In this document: piece by piece, positions 22,317-33,413 of the stretch
How positions within the stretch are numbered: position 1 is the stretch's first letter
Layout of the letters: the number at the start of each line of letters is the position of its first letter
NCBI GenBank assembly: GCA_033439795.1
Contig: JAUTDP010000011.1
Coordinates: forward strand, 2,046,001 to 2,110,000
Direction of reading: 5' to 3'
DNA length: 64,000 bases
Source of the DNA: Sordaria brevicollis
Lineage: Eukaryota; Ascomycota; Sordariomycetes; Sordariales; Sordariaceae
Notes under the pieces: generated by a model
Told to the model about the DNA's origin: nothing
What the model saw: the letters and a program-made list of their open reading frames with translations, nothing else
Database searches by the model: none
Program-made: the position numbers and the translations under genes

Positions 22317-22323
22317 TATATAA
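22317..22323 (+). promoter_or_regulatory. TATA box upstream of the C2H2 gene
   Basis: TATATAA preceded by AAGTGGG, about 430 bp upstream of the ATG at 22755, implying a long pyrimidine-rich 5' leader. Confidence 0.5.
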
Positions 22324-22754
22324 CGTTCGGTGTTTATGGTGGTGGTTTTACTCACCTTGTTGTTGTGTCTTGTTTTCCATCGAGCATTTATTAAGCCTAC
22401 TTGCAATTGCTTTTGTTACCCCTTTCACTATCCACGACATTGTTTACCTTCATCTCCGTCCGTCTCTACCTGGCATACAATCACTATTTGGTCTCTTCAC
22501 GTCATCGTTATCCCTTCGGCCTGTTCAAAAACTCCTTTCCAGGCCCTCGTCCCATCAGGTACTAAATTCTCGTCTACCTTCATTCTCGGCCTACCTTCTT
22601 CAGCCTTTTGGCAACCTTTCTTACACACCATACCCACCAAGCTCAGTGTTTCCCCAGTCCGAATACCTGTACTGCTAGGATATCATCGCTGATGTCTCTG
22701 GCTTGGCGCTCTCTAGCCCAACACGGATCGATTTTATGATTGTTCCGGCCCTTG

Positions 22755-24427
22755 ATGGAGGACGTGTGTATTTCCAAGTTAGGCAACGCTCCAGCCAACA
22801 ACAAACACTCGACGACGACCACGACAGAGACCGCTAGCAGCCTCCTGGAAAAAAGGAAGAAACTCATCCTTGAGCTATCTATGGCGAGGTTTGGCCGGCA
22901 GCTTGACGCATGGCTTGATAAACTCCCTGAAAGTGGCAAGACGTTGAAGCGGCCCCGAGGGGCCGTTGAAAGTGATCATTACTACAACCAGAATCAGGAT
23001 AGTGCTGTCGGCGCTGAAGAGGAGTCCAAGGAACATCAGCATGGACAACATCACACCGTGACAAGAGAGGTCAAGAAGGCGACGACTACCAAGCGAGTGA
23101 AACACCATGGCCCCGAAGCACCAGGAGGAGAAGGCCGCAAGTTTGCTTGTCCGTTTTGTCAACATAACCCGGCCAAGTATAGAACCGTGAAAACGTGTTG
23201 TGGTCCGGGATGGGATAGTGTTCATCGGGTTAAGTGCGTTTTTTACGTTCCTTTCTCTCTACTCTTACCTACATCTAAGTGAACCCAGCGCTAACACTCG
23301 ATCCCAATCCAGAGAACACATCTATCGCCGACACTCCCTCAAGAATACCTGCCCCCGATGCTACGAGCAGTTCAAGACAGACGAAGACCTCAAGAGCCAC
23401 CAGCGAGCAGAAACACCGTGCCGACTGCGAAAGGATAACGTTCCCGAGGTGATCACCGACGAACAAGACAAGAAGTTGCACGCCAGAGCCAAGGCCGGGT
23501 TGTCAGAGGAAGACAAGTGGAATGATATGTACCGCATCATCTTTCCAGGACCGGCGGGGTCGAAGATTCCTTCTCCTTGTATGTTCTACTTCTCCTTTTT
23601 CCTCCTTCGTTCCCCATGTTCCGTCCCTCTTCGCTCCCTTACCCATCTTTTCTCTCCACGTTTACTAACGACCCTCTCCCTCAGACTACGACACCTCCAA
23701 TCCCACCCCTTCACCCTCGCCACCCAGCACCGCCAACCCTTCTTCAAGAAACAACAAGACCACCCCGACACAACCCCCATCAGCCACCTCCTTCGACATC
23801 TCCTCCTTCAAAGACCTCCTTCGACGCGAACTCCCCCGCTACGTCGAGCCCATCTTCCGCCAGGAACTCGACAAGATGATGACTTCCGTCCAAACGCAAA
23901 TGAACCAAAAGGCCGATCAACTCTTTAAGGATGTGGTGTTCAAGTTTAGTCGGACTTGGGTTTGGCCTGCCACTACTGGCACTGGCATTGCCGGTGGCCC
24001 TGGGACGGTGGAGGATGCAACAACTACGGTGGTCACGCCGTTTAGTGGGCCACCGAGTCCAGGCTCGGATCGGTATGACAACCTCGACAGCCCAGGACAT
24101 GTCGGTACAGCGGACGACCACCACAGAGACGGGGAAGAGGAAGAAGTTCCGGTCGGTGCGGGAGAGGTCAACAATTTCCCGCCAGCTTGGCTAGACGCCT
24201 TCGTTGAAGGTTTCGACCCTAACAGCCTTGACATGCCCTTCTTCAAGGACGGCCAGGTTGATCTCGAGGCTTGCTTTGAGGGGGTGATGAACAGTAGTGA
24301 TTCGGCATATGGTACCCTGCCGGCGTCCGAGGGTCAACACGGGTCATATGGGCTTGGTGGGTTGGGCATGGGATCTGGGATGGCTGGAATGACGGGAGTC
24401 ATGGGCATGGATGCGTGGATGAGGTAA
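22755..24427 (+). CDS. C2H2-type zinc finger domain protein, fungal family
   Basis: Three exons (introns 23234-23312 and 23579-23684) give 495 residues. The centre carries FACPFCQHNPAKYRTVKTCC, then GPGWDSVHRVKEHIYRRHS, NTCPRCYEQFKTDEDLKSH and QRAETPC; the first intron splits VK|EHIYRRH. This pattern (CPF..HNP..Y, CCGPGWDSVHRVKEHIYRRH, CPRCYE.F....L..H) is a widespread but little-studied family of filamentous ascomycetes, usually called C2H2 finger domain proteins; DNA binding is presumed, not shown. The N-terminus has an LLEKRKKLILELSMARFGRQ helix and KRPRG and KKATTTKRVKHH basic patches. The C-terminal half has a LLRRELPRYVEPIFRQELDKMM amphipathic segment and a Gly/Met-rich end (GLGMGSGMAGMTGVMGMDAW). 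The start is ATG 22755; an upstream out-of-frame ATG lies at 22736. Confidence 0.8.
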
Positions 24428-24972
24428 TTGGGCTTCGTAGTCTACGCGTAATGGTCGAAGACTGTCAATCATTCGTTCTATCTCTATCTGCTTTCAAATT
24501 TATAATCTTCCATCATTATATTCATTCTCGCTACTTTTTTTTTCCACTGCTTAACTTCCTTCATGTCCACGTCTTGATCACATGAAAGTTATCCAACCCT
24601 GTCGCATCAACCAGCGCTTCATAACACCACGCATCATGATGTCCCTCGAGAGCTTCCCCAACGACCTCCCGTAGCTCTCACCCAATGCACTAAATACCTG
24701 AATTCACCAAATCGGCTTGTTGGTAACGGCTTGTGTAGATCCCATTCAATGCTTTTGACACCAAAAGCTTTCAGATTCCGGTGGCCGGTGTGGGATTTGG
24801 GCGGAAATTGGAGTCGCGATCTTGTTCGGGGCTGGCCATTCCGTCATTGTGACAGCACTCGTTCTTCCGGCAAGCGGATGCTGTGATTCCAAAGGCAAAA
24901 ATTGTGGGTTGCAAAGGCTCTCGATCCACCATCAAAAGATCAAAAAATACCGCAAAAAGAAAAAAAGAAAGC
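24428..24972. other. intergenic
   Basis: 3' flank of the C2H2 gene with a T-run near 24533-24542. No gene is seen. Confidence 0.5.
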
Positions 24973-25072
24973 TGCCCAATAACAGGATTGAACTGTTGAC
25001 CTTCGCATGGACTTGATATCTCAGAAGAACAAGATATTAGTACGACGCTCTAACCAGCTGAGCTAATCGGGC
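24973..25072 (-). tRNA. tRNA-Ile (AAU) with a 26-nt intron
   Basis: The minus strand folds as a cloverleaf: acceptor GCCCGAT pairs with ATTGGGC (one G-U), the D arm is GCTC...GAGC, the anticodon stem TCGTA pairs with TGCGA, and the T arm AACAG-TTCAATC-CTGTT is intact. The anticodon is AAT (+ strand 25036-25038). The intron is at 25009-25034, after position 37. Discriminator A; CCA is not encoded. Confidence 0.93.
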
Positions 25073-25376
25073 TTCGTTGAAATTGCGCATTTGAACAAGA
25101 ACCTATGATGTAGCGTAAACGCGTGGTCCAACCATCTCGTGAGCAGCTGTGTGAAGTTCCGAAATGAGAAGTTAGATTTCTTTCTGCCAGCGCGGGCCAG
25201 CCGGTTGTTGCAAGCTGCAGCGCAACTGATGAAAACGGCTCGCTGTCGGCCGCGAAAAAAACGAATATGGCCAGTCCCGACACGCAAGGCCTCGTCCGTC
25301 GAAGTATAGATTATTAGGATGTGATAGGTGCAACCGCGTACGCAATATCGGTATGCGAATGGTGAGTTCGAGTTCT

Positions 25377-25770
25377 CTAGCGGAGTAGTCGACTAAGAAG
25401 ATCTTGGTAAACGGGCAGGTAATCGTCGCGGTACTCGTAGTACCAGTGTGGGTCGTGGTTTAATTGAACGACCGCCAATTTCGAAAGGTCGTCGAACATG
25501 GCCTGCTCCAACCAAGAGAGCCTCCTCTTTGGACGTAGATATTGTAGGCACCGGGCAAGAATAACCGCGTATAAAGTGACGATTTCGAATGGTGATGTAG
25601 AGTTGGCGCCCGAAATTGTCGCCGTCAAGCGCGCGTCGAGAAGTGAATAGTTCGGATTCCGCTTCTAAAGAAGGAACTAGAGGCGTAGCGAGGTTATGAT
25701 GTGTGGTGAATGTGGTGCGCGGCGTGAAAGGCCCATGTTGACCAGGTTGTGAGCATTCGTTGGTTGCGTG
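25377..25770 (-). pseudogene. decayed copy of the SUMO-protease N-terminal exon
   Basis: The minus strand encodes a sequence clearly homologous to the first exon of the Ulp1-like gene at 30.2-30.7 kb. Shared blocks include TTFTT.HNL.TPLVPSLEAE, RQLYITIRNRHF, SCPVPTI.TSKEEA and DPHW....YLPVYQ. Here the blocks are split between two frames: the first part reads in one frame to the GH.R region, and the DPHWYYEYRDDYLPVYQDLL part in another, so at least one frameshift is present, and no in-frame ATG precedes the first block. Nucleotide similarity extends beyond the start codon into the upstream region (the TGACCA...AAGGTTGATGT stretch). Compared with the intact copy, three neighbouring codons CAC, TGC, TGC became TAC, TAC, TAC; all are CpA-to-TpA or TpG-to-TpA changes, as RIP makes, though transversions also occur elsewhere. 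No protease part follows. Confidence 0.75.
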
Positions 25771-25807
25771 AAGGTTGATGTGTGATGGATGGCTTGACTG
25801 TTAATGT

Positions 25808-26092
25808 CTAAAGACCAATGAGGTTGGTCTGTGATTGGGGAAGTGAGACGAGTGGTCAGCATGCATGCCAAATTTTATGTGAAGTTGTAGTGATTCTTAC
25901 CTTGTACTTGACCTTCACGATGTCGACCTCGGCTCTCAGGTCGAGGGAGTTGCTTGAGCCTCCAAGTGAATCAAATATGCGTTGAGGATTGTTTCCTGGC
26001 CTTGTGTCGAAAAAACTCGCTGGCGTCCTATGGGAGGGGCACATCATCCGATATCCCCTGATGGATGTATTATGTCCTGAGTTGTATGCCAT
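25808..26092 (-). CDS. small spliced gene, unknown function
   Basis: Predicted exon down to 25901, intron 25829-25900 (GTAAGAATC, branch GCTGACC, acceptor CACAG), then a seven-codon last exon ending TTNLIGL-stop at 25808. From ATG 26092 the product is 70 residues; if a likely 5' UTR intron (26077-26198, GTACGG...TACTAATGG...CTCAG) is removed, the first ATG is at 26047 and the product is 55 residues (MMCPSHRTPASFFDTRPGNN and onward). It contains SLGGSSNSLDLRAEVDIVKVKYK. I do not recognise it. A TATATAA lies upstream at 26335-26341 on the same strand. It sits directly upstream of the decayed protease-exon copy. Splice signals and TATA support transcription; coding status is uncertain. Confidence 0.4.
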
Positions 26093-26334
26093 TAGTACGC
26101 ATGCTTGGTTGTTGGGGTGATGTCATGAGAGATGAAAGAACGGATGCTGGGGGTATGGCGCTGATGTCGACGACCCGAGGAAACAAGTGACTCCGTACCT
26201 GTTGTGATTGTGTTGTTTGCTTGGAAAGGATATTGAGAACAATATGGTTTGCAACGAAGTGATAATTGATTTGTTGTTGTATGAAGATGAAGAGTGAGAG
26301 AAATGGGAAAACAGAAGAGGGGGGAGACCCAATG

Positions 26335-26341
26335 TTATATA
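26335..26341 (-). promoter_or_regulatory. TATA box of the small minus-strand gene
   Basis: TATATAA on the minus strand in the context GGAAGGGTATATAACATTGG, followed by an A/C-rich leader and a putative 5' UTR intron. Confidence 0.45.
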
Positions 26342-27400
26342 CCCTTCCAAGGGAGTGGTCGCAGAAGCCGCATGCCTTCTACTTGATGGTGAACTCACCT
26401 TCTGCCAGATAATCAAGCGGAGTGTCCCTTACGTGAGCTATTCATTGGTGTTGCCAAAGGTTCTGTTAGCGGTATGAGACGAGAAGCTTGTCCTTAGTTT
26501 TTTCTGTAAGGACCTTCTCTTGTTGCAAGACTCTCCTGCTCTTTATGTCTGTTCATGTTTTAAAATATTATTTTGGGGAATTTCCAGGGGCTTACTGCTT
26601 GGCTAGGAAGGCTGGTGGGAGCAACAATGTGCAGGAGGGGGTGACGAGGATGATATTTTGACAACACGAGTAGGAAGTTTTGACGGTTGAAGCCGGAGAG
26701 AAGACTGTTGTCTCTGCAATGACAGTCCATTACATGTCTGTTTCCGAAGACGTCCTGCTCTTTTTGTCAGAGGAAGGTACGTTGACAGAACTTCCATATC
26801 TTCCTTCTCTTGTTGTTTGGGCTTTCATCAACACCGCATCTTACCGTCGTCCGAAGTAGTGTTATGGAAGGACATACTTGCATGTAGATGCAGAGGCTCC
26901 TGCGAGCTTTATCCCTTGGGCGGATGAGCATGTCGTCCATGTCGTGGCCTTCGGAAACGAACATGGAATCATCACCAGAGACAAAGCACGCATTTTCACT
27001 TTACGCGACCACGTCGACTAAAACTTTCAAAAGTTCTCTATGGTAATGCTATGGGTATTCTCAACCAACATCCAACAAGGCCTTCAAAGGCGACAACAAG
27101 AAATAACTCTACTCAACCTCAAGCTAACAGATGCTGATTTCCAGACTCGACAATCAAACAAACAAAGCAAACCAACACGACATCGAAAACGCCGCCTAAC
27201 TATGCTAAAACAACCATGCCACTCCATTCTCGTTCCTCGACGTATACAATGATGCACTCCCAATCGCGACTCGACAAGACAAAAACACTCGAACAGACAG
27301 TCATGACCCAACACCGTAGAAACGCCATAAACATGCTTTGATAGTAACGCCTCCCTTTTCTCTACCCAACCGTGTCCAAAACAAAACGCCCCGAAACGCA
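26342..27400. other. intergenic
   Basis: Between the small gene's promoter and the 3' end of the SUMO-protease gene. No coding region, RNA or repeat is recognised. Confidence 0.5.
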
Positions 27401-30400
27401 TCAAAATCCTTCCAGCGAGAAATCATCCGTAAAACCTCCATTGAGCAAAACCGCCGCCAATCTCCTCCTCTGCAGTGTAAGCTGCCCTGCTGAGTACGAC
27501 TTCTTGGGATCAAGCCCGAGCGCAAGACAAAGCGCGTTTGTGATAGTGAAGACACCACAATCGTAACCGTTGGTTTGACGTGGGGCTTCATAGTCAATTG
27601 CCGACCACTCTGACGCCACCCATCTCTCCTCCAAAGTGACCTTGACCCATTCGAGTAGTTTTTCTTTGATGTTGCGATGCCCGGCGCCCGCTCGCATCGA
27701 GTCCAGGTGTGCTACAGTTCGCTTTCCGGGCCGTACAACTGCCAGCGTCCAGTGCATACCGTCGCAGATGGGAATGAGTATCGTGTCGATGTCGAAAAAG
27801 TTGTTCTTTCTGACACCCTCACGGCGCATCAGGCGTCCGCACGAGCTTGGCCCAGCACTGATAAGTCGCGGCCAGAAGTAGGACGAGAAAGCTACACATT
27901 TTGGATCGGTCTTTTGCGCCCCTGCCGACTGGTTGATCGCAGTAGCAATGTGGGAGATGCTGCCGATGATAACATTGTCGTTCAGCCAAGCTTGGGGCTC
28001 CAGCAACTTTTCAACGAAATCGCGCTTGGTGAGGGATGACCCGTCTGGAATGTCGGCCAGTTTTGCATTAGGGTTGGCTTGCAGCACACCGGCGACTTTC
28101 TTTTCCCAATCGTTGGTCAAGCTTTCGATCAGGGGGCGTTTGGGTACGCGGAGCCCGGTCCGCGAGGCTTGTTCTGCCTCCTCACGGCGCTTCTGTTCCT
28201 GTTCCTGCCGCCGCTTCTCCTCACGACGCTTACGCTCAGCTTCCTTTCTTTGCTTTTCGGCTTCCCTAAATCGTTCCTCAATGGCGCGACGAATGCCATC
28301 TTCAACCTCGTCGGCCAGTTGACGATTGACCTCCAAGTCTTCAAGTTTTTTGGTGGCAATTGCGAGATCGTCATCCTCCGTTGACTGCTGAACTTGACCG
28401 GCTGCCGATACTTGTTCAACCGAGATATTGGCTGTGCGCTGAGATTCTCCAGAGATAACTGTCTCCGTTGCCATGGTGTCCTCTTGCTCGGCCTTTCGGA
28501 AGAACCGATGGAGCCTTGACCCCTTCTCCTCGTGTGCCCCTTGCGAGGTCTTTTGTTTTCTTTGTTGACGAATTTGTTGCAGAATTTGTCTGCGTGTCTT
28601 GATGTTGGGCTCCGGCTTGGATTCTGTCGGGGCGCTGGCACGGAATTTTTCCACCATGTCTTGGCGGAGGTCATCCAAGAAAGGACCATACTTGGCCTCG
28701 TTAACTCGGAGTCCCATTTCCGCATCATCCCTTTCAACCTCCTTCTCTGTCCATCTGCTGGCGTCCGAGACAGTGAAGCTTCTGCTTTTGTCGACTTTGG
28801 CAAAACGTTCACAATTTGTCGCAGTTTGCCCTGCGTTCCGGGTCACAATGTTTTCCCAGTCAATGACGGAGTGTTGGGTCTCGGTCGGGTGCTGCCACTG
28901 GACGTTGATGGCATCTTTGAGGCTCATCACCTGGGCAGGTACTTCTTTGGGCGACGCGTAGCTCGCCACAGGCGCGACAAAGTCGAGTCTTCTGTTTCTT
29001 TCAGGGGTGGCGACATACTTTGGCGACTGAGGAGTCGGCCAATCTTTGGGCTTTTTCAGGATGCCCTTGGGTTCCAGTATAGGTCGAAATTCGTTGACGT
29101 TGACTGGTGTAGGTTTGGTGTTTTCTTGATCAGTAGAGGGAAATTTGTACTCCCACCGATACGTGAAATTGAGATCGTTGATGGAGACGTCTTCGAAAGC
29201 GGAACCCGGACCGGTGGGGAAGCTTCCGGGGATTGATGAAGACTCGTTTGCCGTCGGCTTGATGTAACTGGGGATGATTTCGCGCTTGTGAACGGCATTG
29301 GCATCCACGAAGACCTTTGATAGGGCCTCTTCGAACCCCTCCATCCCGTGCATGTGGTTTCGCAGCACCCATTCGATGAACTCTGCGGCCACTCTGGCCT
29401 TTTCCTGCAATGATCTTGTGTGCTCGTCTGGCTCGTCATATTTGTCATACACTATTTTTCGCGGTGGCTTCGGAAGCAATGTCTTGTACCCCTCGAGATT
29501 ATGCTGAGTGTAGATTTCTTGCATCAGGTCGTAGACTGTGCTGGCAGCGTCGCGGTACAGCTGTCGCGCTTCGCGATATTTGGATTCGCGTCTCCTGGTG
29601 CTATCGGAGGGACGCACAGGCCCGATGGCTTCGTTCATCAGTTTGTGAATTGCGATGTTAAGTTCAAGGTCCTCTCCTTGGTTGGGGTCGAATCTGCTCT
29701 CGAGGTCTTCAAGTGAGTGGCTGCATGTGACCTTGGAGCGGTTGATCAAATCGACGCGATGGTGGAGGATTTGGGCGATGTGGGCTAGCGCATCTTTTCC
29801 GATGTAGGAGGTCGCGTCGTCAGCCCAGGAAATTCCAGGGAGCTCGTCAGAAACTGAATCGATTGAAGGCCCGCAGTGTCGTTTCAATCTCTTGACCGAT
29901 ACGTTCCCGTTTGTGTCGTCAACTTTGCGCGTGTCAACGACGTCGTAGTTTGTTTCGCCCTGGAAGAAGCCGGAGATGAAATTCCGGACAGCATGGAGTG
30001 GTGCGGTCATCGTGGTCAGGGCCTGACTAGCGAGGGCGAAAGGGTTTATCCAGGAGCTTTCCATGGGCGACTCGGTCGGCAGCTCTGGCTTTGGTGTCTA
30101 TTGATTGGAAGCATGGTCAGCGGTTCTGCTCATACCTCGCATTCTGCTCGATTGGAGATTTGGGGTACTTACACTCTCGTGGACTGCTCCAGGCAGAACC
30201 TTTTCCACAGCCTTGTGATCGGCGTTTTCGGTGATGAGCTCCAGCTCTCCGGTCTCTGCAACACGCTTTCCGTATCTATTAAGACTGGGTGGGTGTTCTC
30301 GACGGATGAGTTCTTGATATACGGGCAGGTACTCCTTGCCGCACTCGCAGTGCCAGTGAGGATCGCAAGATGCTTGAACTACTGATAGTTGGGAAGGGTC

Positions 30401-30682
30401 GTTGCCGGTAACGTAGAAGCGCAAATGTCCAATTCCAGAGATAATAGCCTCCTCTTTTGACGTATAGATCGTTGGGACCGGGCAGGAACAATCGCTCATG
30501 AAGTGACGATTTCTGATGGTGATGTAAAGTTGGCGGGCGAAATAGCGACCCTCAAGCGCGCGTTGAGATGTGAATAGGTCGGTTTCCGCTTCCAAAGAAG
30601 GAACTAGAGGCGTATCCAGGTTATGGTATGTGGTGAATGTAGTGCGCGCGCGCGCGCGGCGTGGAAGGCGTAATCTGACCAT
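27401..30682 (-). CDS. Ulp1-like SUMO protease with an extra N-terminal module
   Basis: Two exons: 30682-30173 and 30097-27401, joined by a 75-nt intron (GTAAGT donor, CGCTGACC branch, AATAG acceptor) that keeps the frame as HES|TPKPELPTESPMESSW, giving 1068 residues. The second exon alone (from ATG 30064, 887 residues) would already be a Ulp1-type protein. The C-terminal peptidase C48 domain has the full set: His952 in DGMHW, Asp969 in AHLDSM, Gln1011 in RQTNGYDCG and Cys1017. A charged coiled coil (REAEKQRKEAERKRREEKRR region) precedes it, followed by LTNDWEKKV. Ulp1 enzymes mature SUMO and remove it from targets, often at the nuclear rim. Exon 1 adds a module with SCPVPTI, DPHWHCECGKEYLPVYQEL that I do not know from other Ulp1 proteins. 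The upstream GTG-initiated extension is ignored in favour of ATG 30682. Confidence 0.87.
30644..30658. repeat. (GC)n dinucleotide tract inside exon 1
   Basis: Fifteen bases of alternating G and C 12 codons after the start of the SUMO-protease gene encode RRARAR. The decayed copy has only about one unit here (GTGCGCGGCG). Confidence 0.9.
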
Positions 30683-30793
30683 CGTGTAAGCTTGTGCGAA
30701 GTTGATGTTTGGTGGAAGAAGGAACGAGTGCACTTGGAACTTGCGAAGCGGGGCTTTACCTACCAGCTCTGGCAGCTCTGGCTTCGGGACCGA

Positions 30794-30849
30794 ACGCGTT
30801 CACTGGTACCCGACTCGAGGCCCCACGCGTCTGCCCTCTCTGGACGCGT
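30794..30849. promoter_or_regulatory. three ACGCGT (MCB-type) elements
   Basis: ACGCGT at 30794-30799, 30825-30830 and 30844-30849, 112-167 bp upstream of the SUMO-protease ATG. ACGCGT is the core bound by MBF/SBF-type G1/S factors (APSES proteins) in fungi. The role here is inferred from clustering only. Confidence 0.45.
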
Positions 30850-32187
30850 CTGGCTGTCGTGAATGGAAGGAGCGACCGCCAAACAGCTCTATGGGTGGGG
30901 CACGAGCACCTGCTGTACCGTCACTGAAGGAAGGCGCGGTGGTCCGCTGTGGGTCCACTGTTCCTTCCCGTGTTTAGCGCTGAAAGCCCGGCAAAACAGT
31001 ATCGCTATGGGGGGTGCCAGTCGCGGCGGCGCATCGACGCTGGGTAAACGACAAAAAAGTGATGATATCGCCAAACGTGCGATGCAGCTGGAAAAGAGGA
31101 TGCTTTGGTGTTGAGGCTTGCTGTGCGAGTGGAACAAGACATTCCCGGCTGCACTCCATCCCCGGCGCAACCCTGCAAGAACCTCGTCCGCTGATTGGTG
31201 CTCGGTTTGCGCTACGATTGGTTCCTGACATCCCGGACCCACTTTCCGTACCCCGCCAATTGGGGTTTAGCGCCATCAGTCATCAGCGTCCGCTGCCGTC
31301 CACCCATGTGCTGGCATCCTCTTCCGTCATCGCAACCACGCAATTGGTCCAGTTCGCACTTTGTGTGGTTGGTGCACGGGCCATATCAACCACGAAATAA
31401 GCACATCAAGTATGATCGCAAGTGTTCGTGAGGACGACGACACCAAGTCGCTGTGGTTATCTAACATTAAATATACACATCAGCCCTGGAAGTTTTGTTA
31501 GCGCGATTCTTGTGATAGGAGTCTACAGAATTGATGGGAAAACAACGGAACAACCACATTGAAAATTGAAAATGGGAGAAGCTACATTAAACAGAGAACC
31601 ATCAGTCAATAGGGGCCGATCTCTTGCATATTGTTTTGTGGAAAATTGGTCGAGTTGCGAAGAGTACTTGGTGAGATCCTACGCCAACAAACTTTCCAGG
31701 GCTAGAGTGTACGGCAATGTCCGATGCAAGATGCCACAGTATTTTGAATCAACTCGAGCTGCTTATCATACACATTGCAACCAATTAATGGAAGCATGTA
31801 TCCTAAACCCTCAATCCTCTTTCTTTCTATAGTTCCTCTATAATGTCATGCGGTTCGCCAACGACAAATGAAAGAACCCTACAAACGTAGATCCCGCCTA
31901 AAGAATAATGAAAAGGCTGCGAAACGACAAAAAAGTGACATTGCAAACTTTTCCGGTAGCCACATCCAAACCCAGCGGCCAAACGTCTAACTGATCAACA
32001 AGGACCGGATATCTTTCTGCAACGAGATGCCTGCAATGCCCGACACTTCCCGCGCTTGTGTTTATTGGCGGGTTAACCGTGCACATGGGATGGCCTTTTG
32101 GGGTCAACCCAGTCGCCCGGCCTCCCACTCATTATCCCCAAACTCCTCCACCATCATTATAACGATCCGAGCGCTTCAAAATCGCAT
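30850..32187. other. intergenic
   Basis: Upstream of the SUMO-protease gene and 3' flank of the phosphate carrier gene. Short open frames only; no feature is recognised. Confidence 0.5.
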
Positions 32188-33413
32188 TTACTTGGCGAGC
32201 TCGACACCGCCGGTGGCGTTGAGGGCCTTCTTGACGTCACCATAGATGGCGAACTGGAAGGCAGTGAGGGTGCCGACCATGAAGAGACGGGCACCGATAC
32301 CAGTGTAAGAACCCTTGAGGCCGAGCTCCTTGGCGATCTTGACGAGACGAGAGGTGGTGGACTCGCCGGGAGCACCAGGGGTCTAAAGGCAAGCGCGTTA
32401 GCAAAATCTAGCCAGGTATTGAATCGTCTGCAGCAATTACCTTGTTGATCTTGGAGAGCATGGTATCAGCGGGCTGGGAGACGATGGCGGCGGCGAAACC
32501 GGCAACGAGACCGGAGCCAAGGTTGACGGCGGTCTGGGCGGAGTCGGACATCTCGGTCTTGGGGTAGACGCTGTAGACGGCCTCGGCGACCTTCTCGTAG
32601 ACGACGAACTTGGACATGGTGTAGGGGATCCTGGAAACGTTTAATTAGCAGCGTGTTGTAGCAGGACCACCAAATGGCGACTTACTGCTTGAAGAGGATA
32701 GGTCCGAAGCCGGCGTAGAAGGCACCGACACCCTCGTTCTTCAGCATCTTGCCGAAGCCGCTGACGAGGCCAGAGGCATAGGTGGGCTGGGAGACGAGAC
32801 GGATACGGGTGGCCTCAAGGGGGCAGAGGGCAATGTCGGCGAAGAACTCGGCAGCGGCGGAGGAAGCGAGGTAGACGGCAGTGCGGTTGTTGGTGGCGGT
32901 CTCAAGGCCGAGCAAGTTGATGCTCTGCTGCTTGAAGAACTCGTAACCACCGAACTTGAAGGCACCCTGGAGGAAGTAACCAGCAAAGGTAGGGCCAACA
33001 CCGGTGAGGAGGGCACCAGCACCCTCGTTCTGGACGACCTTGCGGAAACCGCCGATCATGCCATTGTTGTAGGTGACGGGGTCGAGCTGAATGCGAGTCT
33101 TGACGCTGTGGTTATACAGACGTGTCAGCGGCGGTTCGTGATAGTCTTACGAGACGACGAACAAGGGGCACTGGGCTGCAGAGGGGATGCAATGCGCCCA
33201 ATGTTGTCATGACGGCGCATAGGCTGAAGACGAACGGGCGGGCGGGACAACATACACATCGACGGGGGTGAGGGCACCGTGGGTGACGGAGCAGCAGATG
33301 GCACCAGCAAGAGCGAAGCGGGCATAGAGGTTGGCAGCGCTCATCTGGGGAGCACCGGCAGCCTCCTTAGCCTTCTCGACGACGGCGTCGACCTTGGGGG
33401 TAGTGTTGGCCAT
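32188..33413 (-). CDS. mitochondrial phosphate carrier
   Basis: Four exons (33413-33256, 33105-32686, 32630-32441, 32382-32188) with introns of 150, 55 and 58 nt give 320 residues. It is a mitochondrial carrier family protein with three repeats; the signature motifs are PVDVVKTRIQ (completed across the first intron), [11 protein letters not shown] and [11 protein letters not shown]. The close match to Mir1/PiC sequences ([50 protein letters not shown]) identifies the inner-membrane H+/phosphate symporter that supplies phosphate for ATP synthesis. Codon use is strongly C-ending and biased, typical of a highly expressed gene. The start [20 protein letters not shown] follows a pyrimidine-poor leader. 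High certainty. Confidence 0.95.

Noticed and set aside
24973..25072. tRNA with a long variable arm (Leu or Ser type)
   Set aside because: The extra length is a 26-nt intron after position 37; removing it gives a standard class I tRNA-Ile.
30098..30682. Treating the exon-1 frame as a separate 211-codon gene
   Set aside because: Its last 41 codons run through a sequence with donor, branch and acceptor signals, and splicing joins it in frame to the Ulp1 exon.
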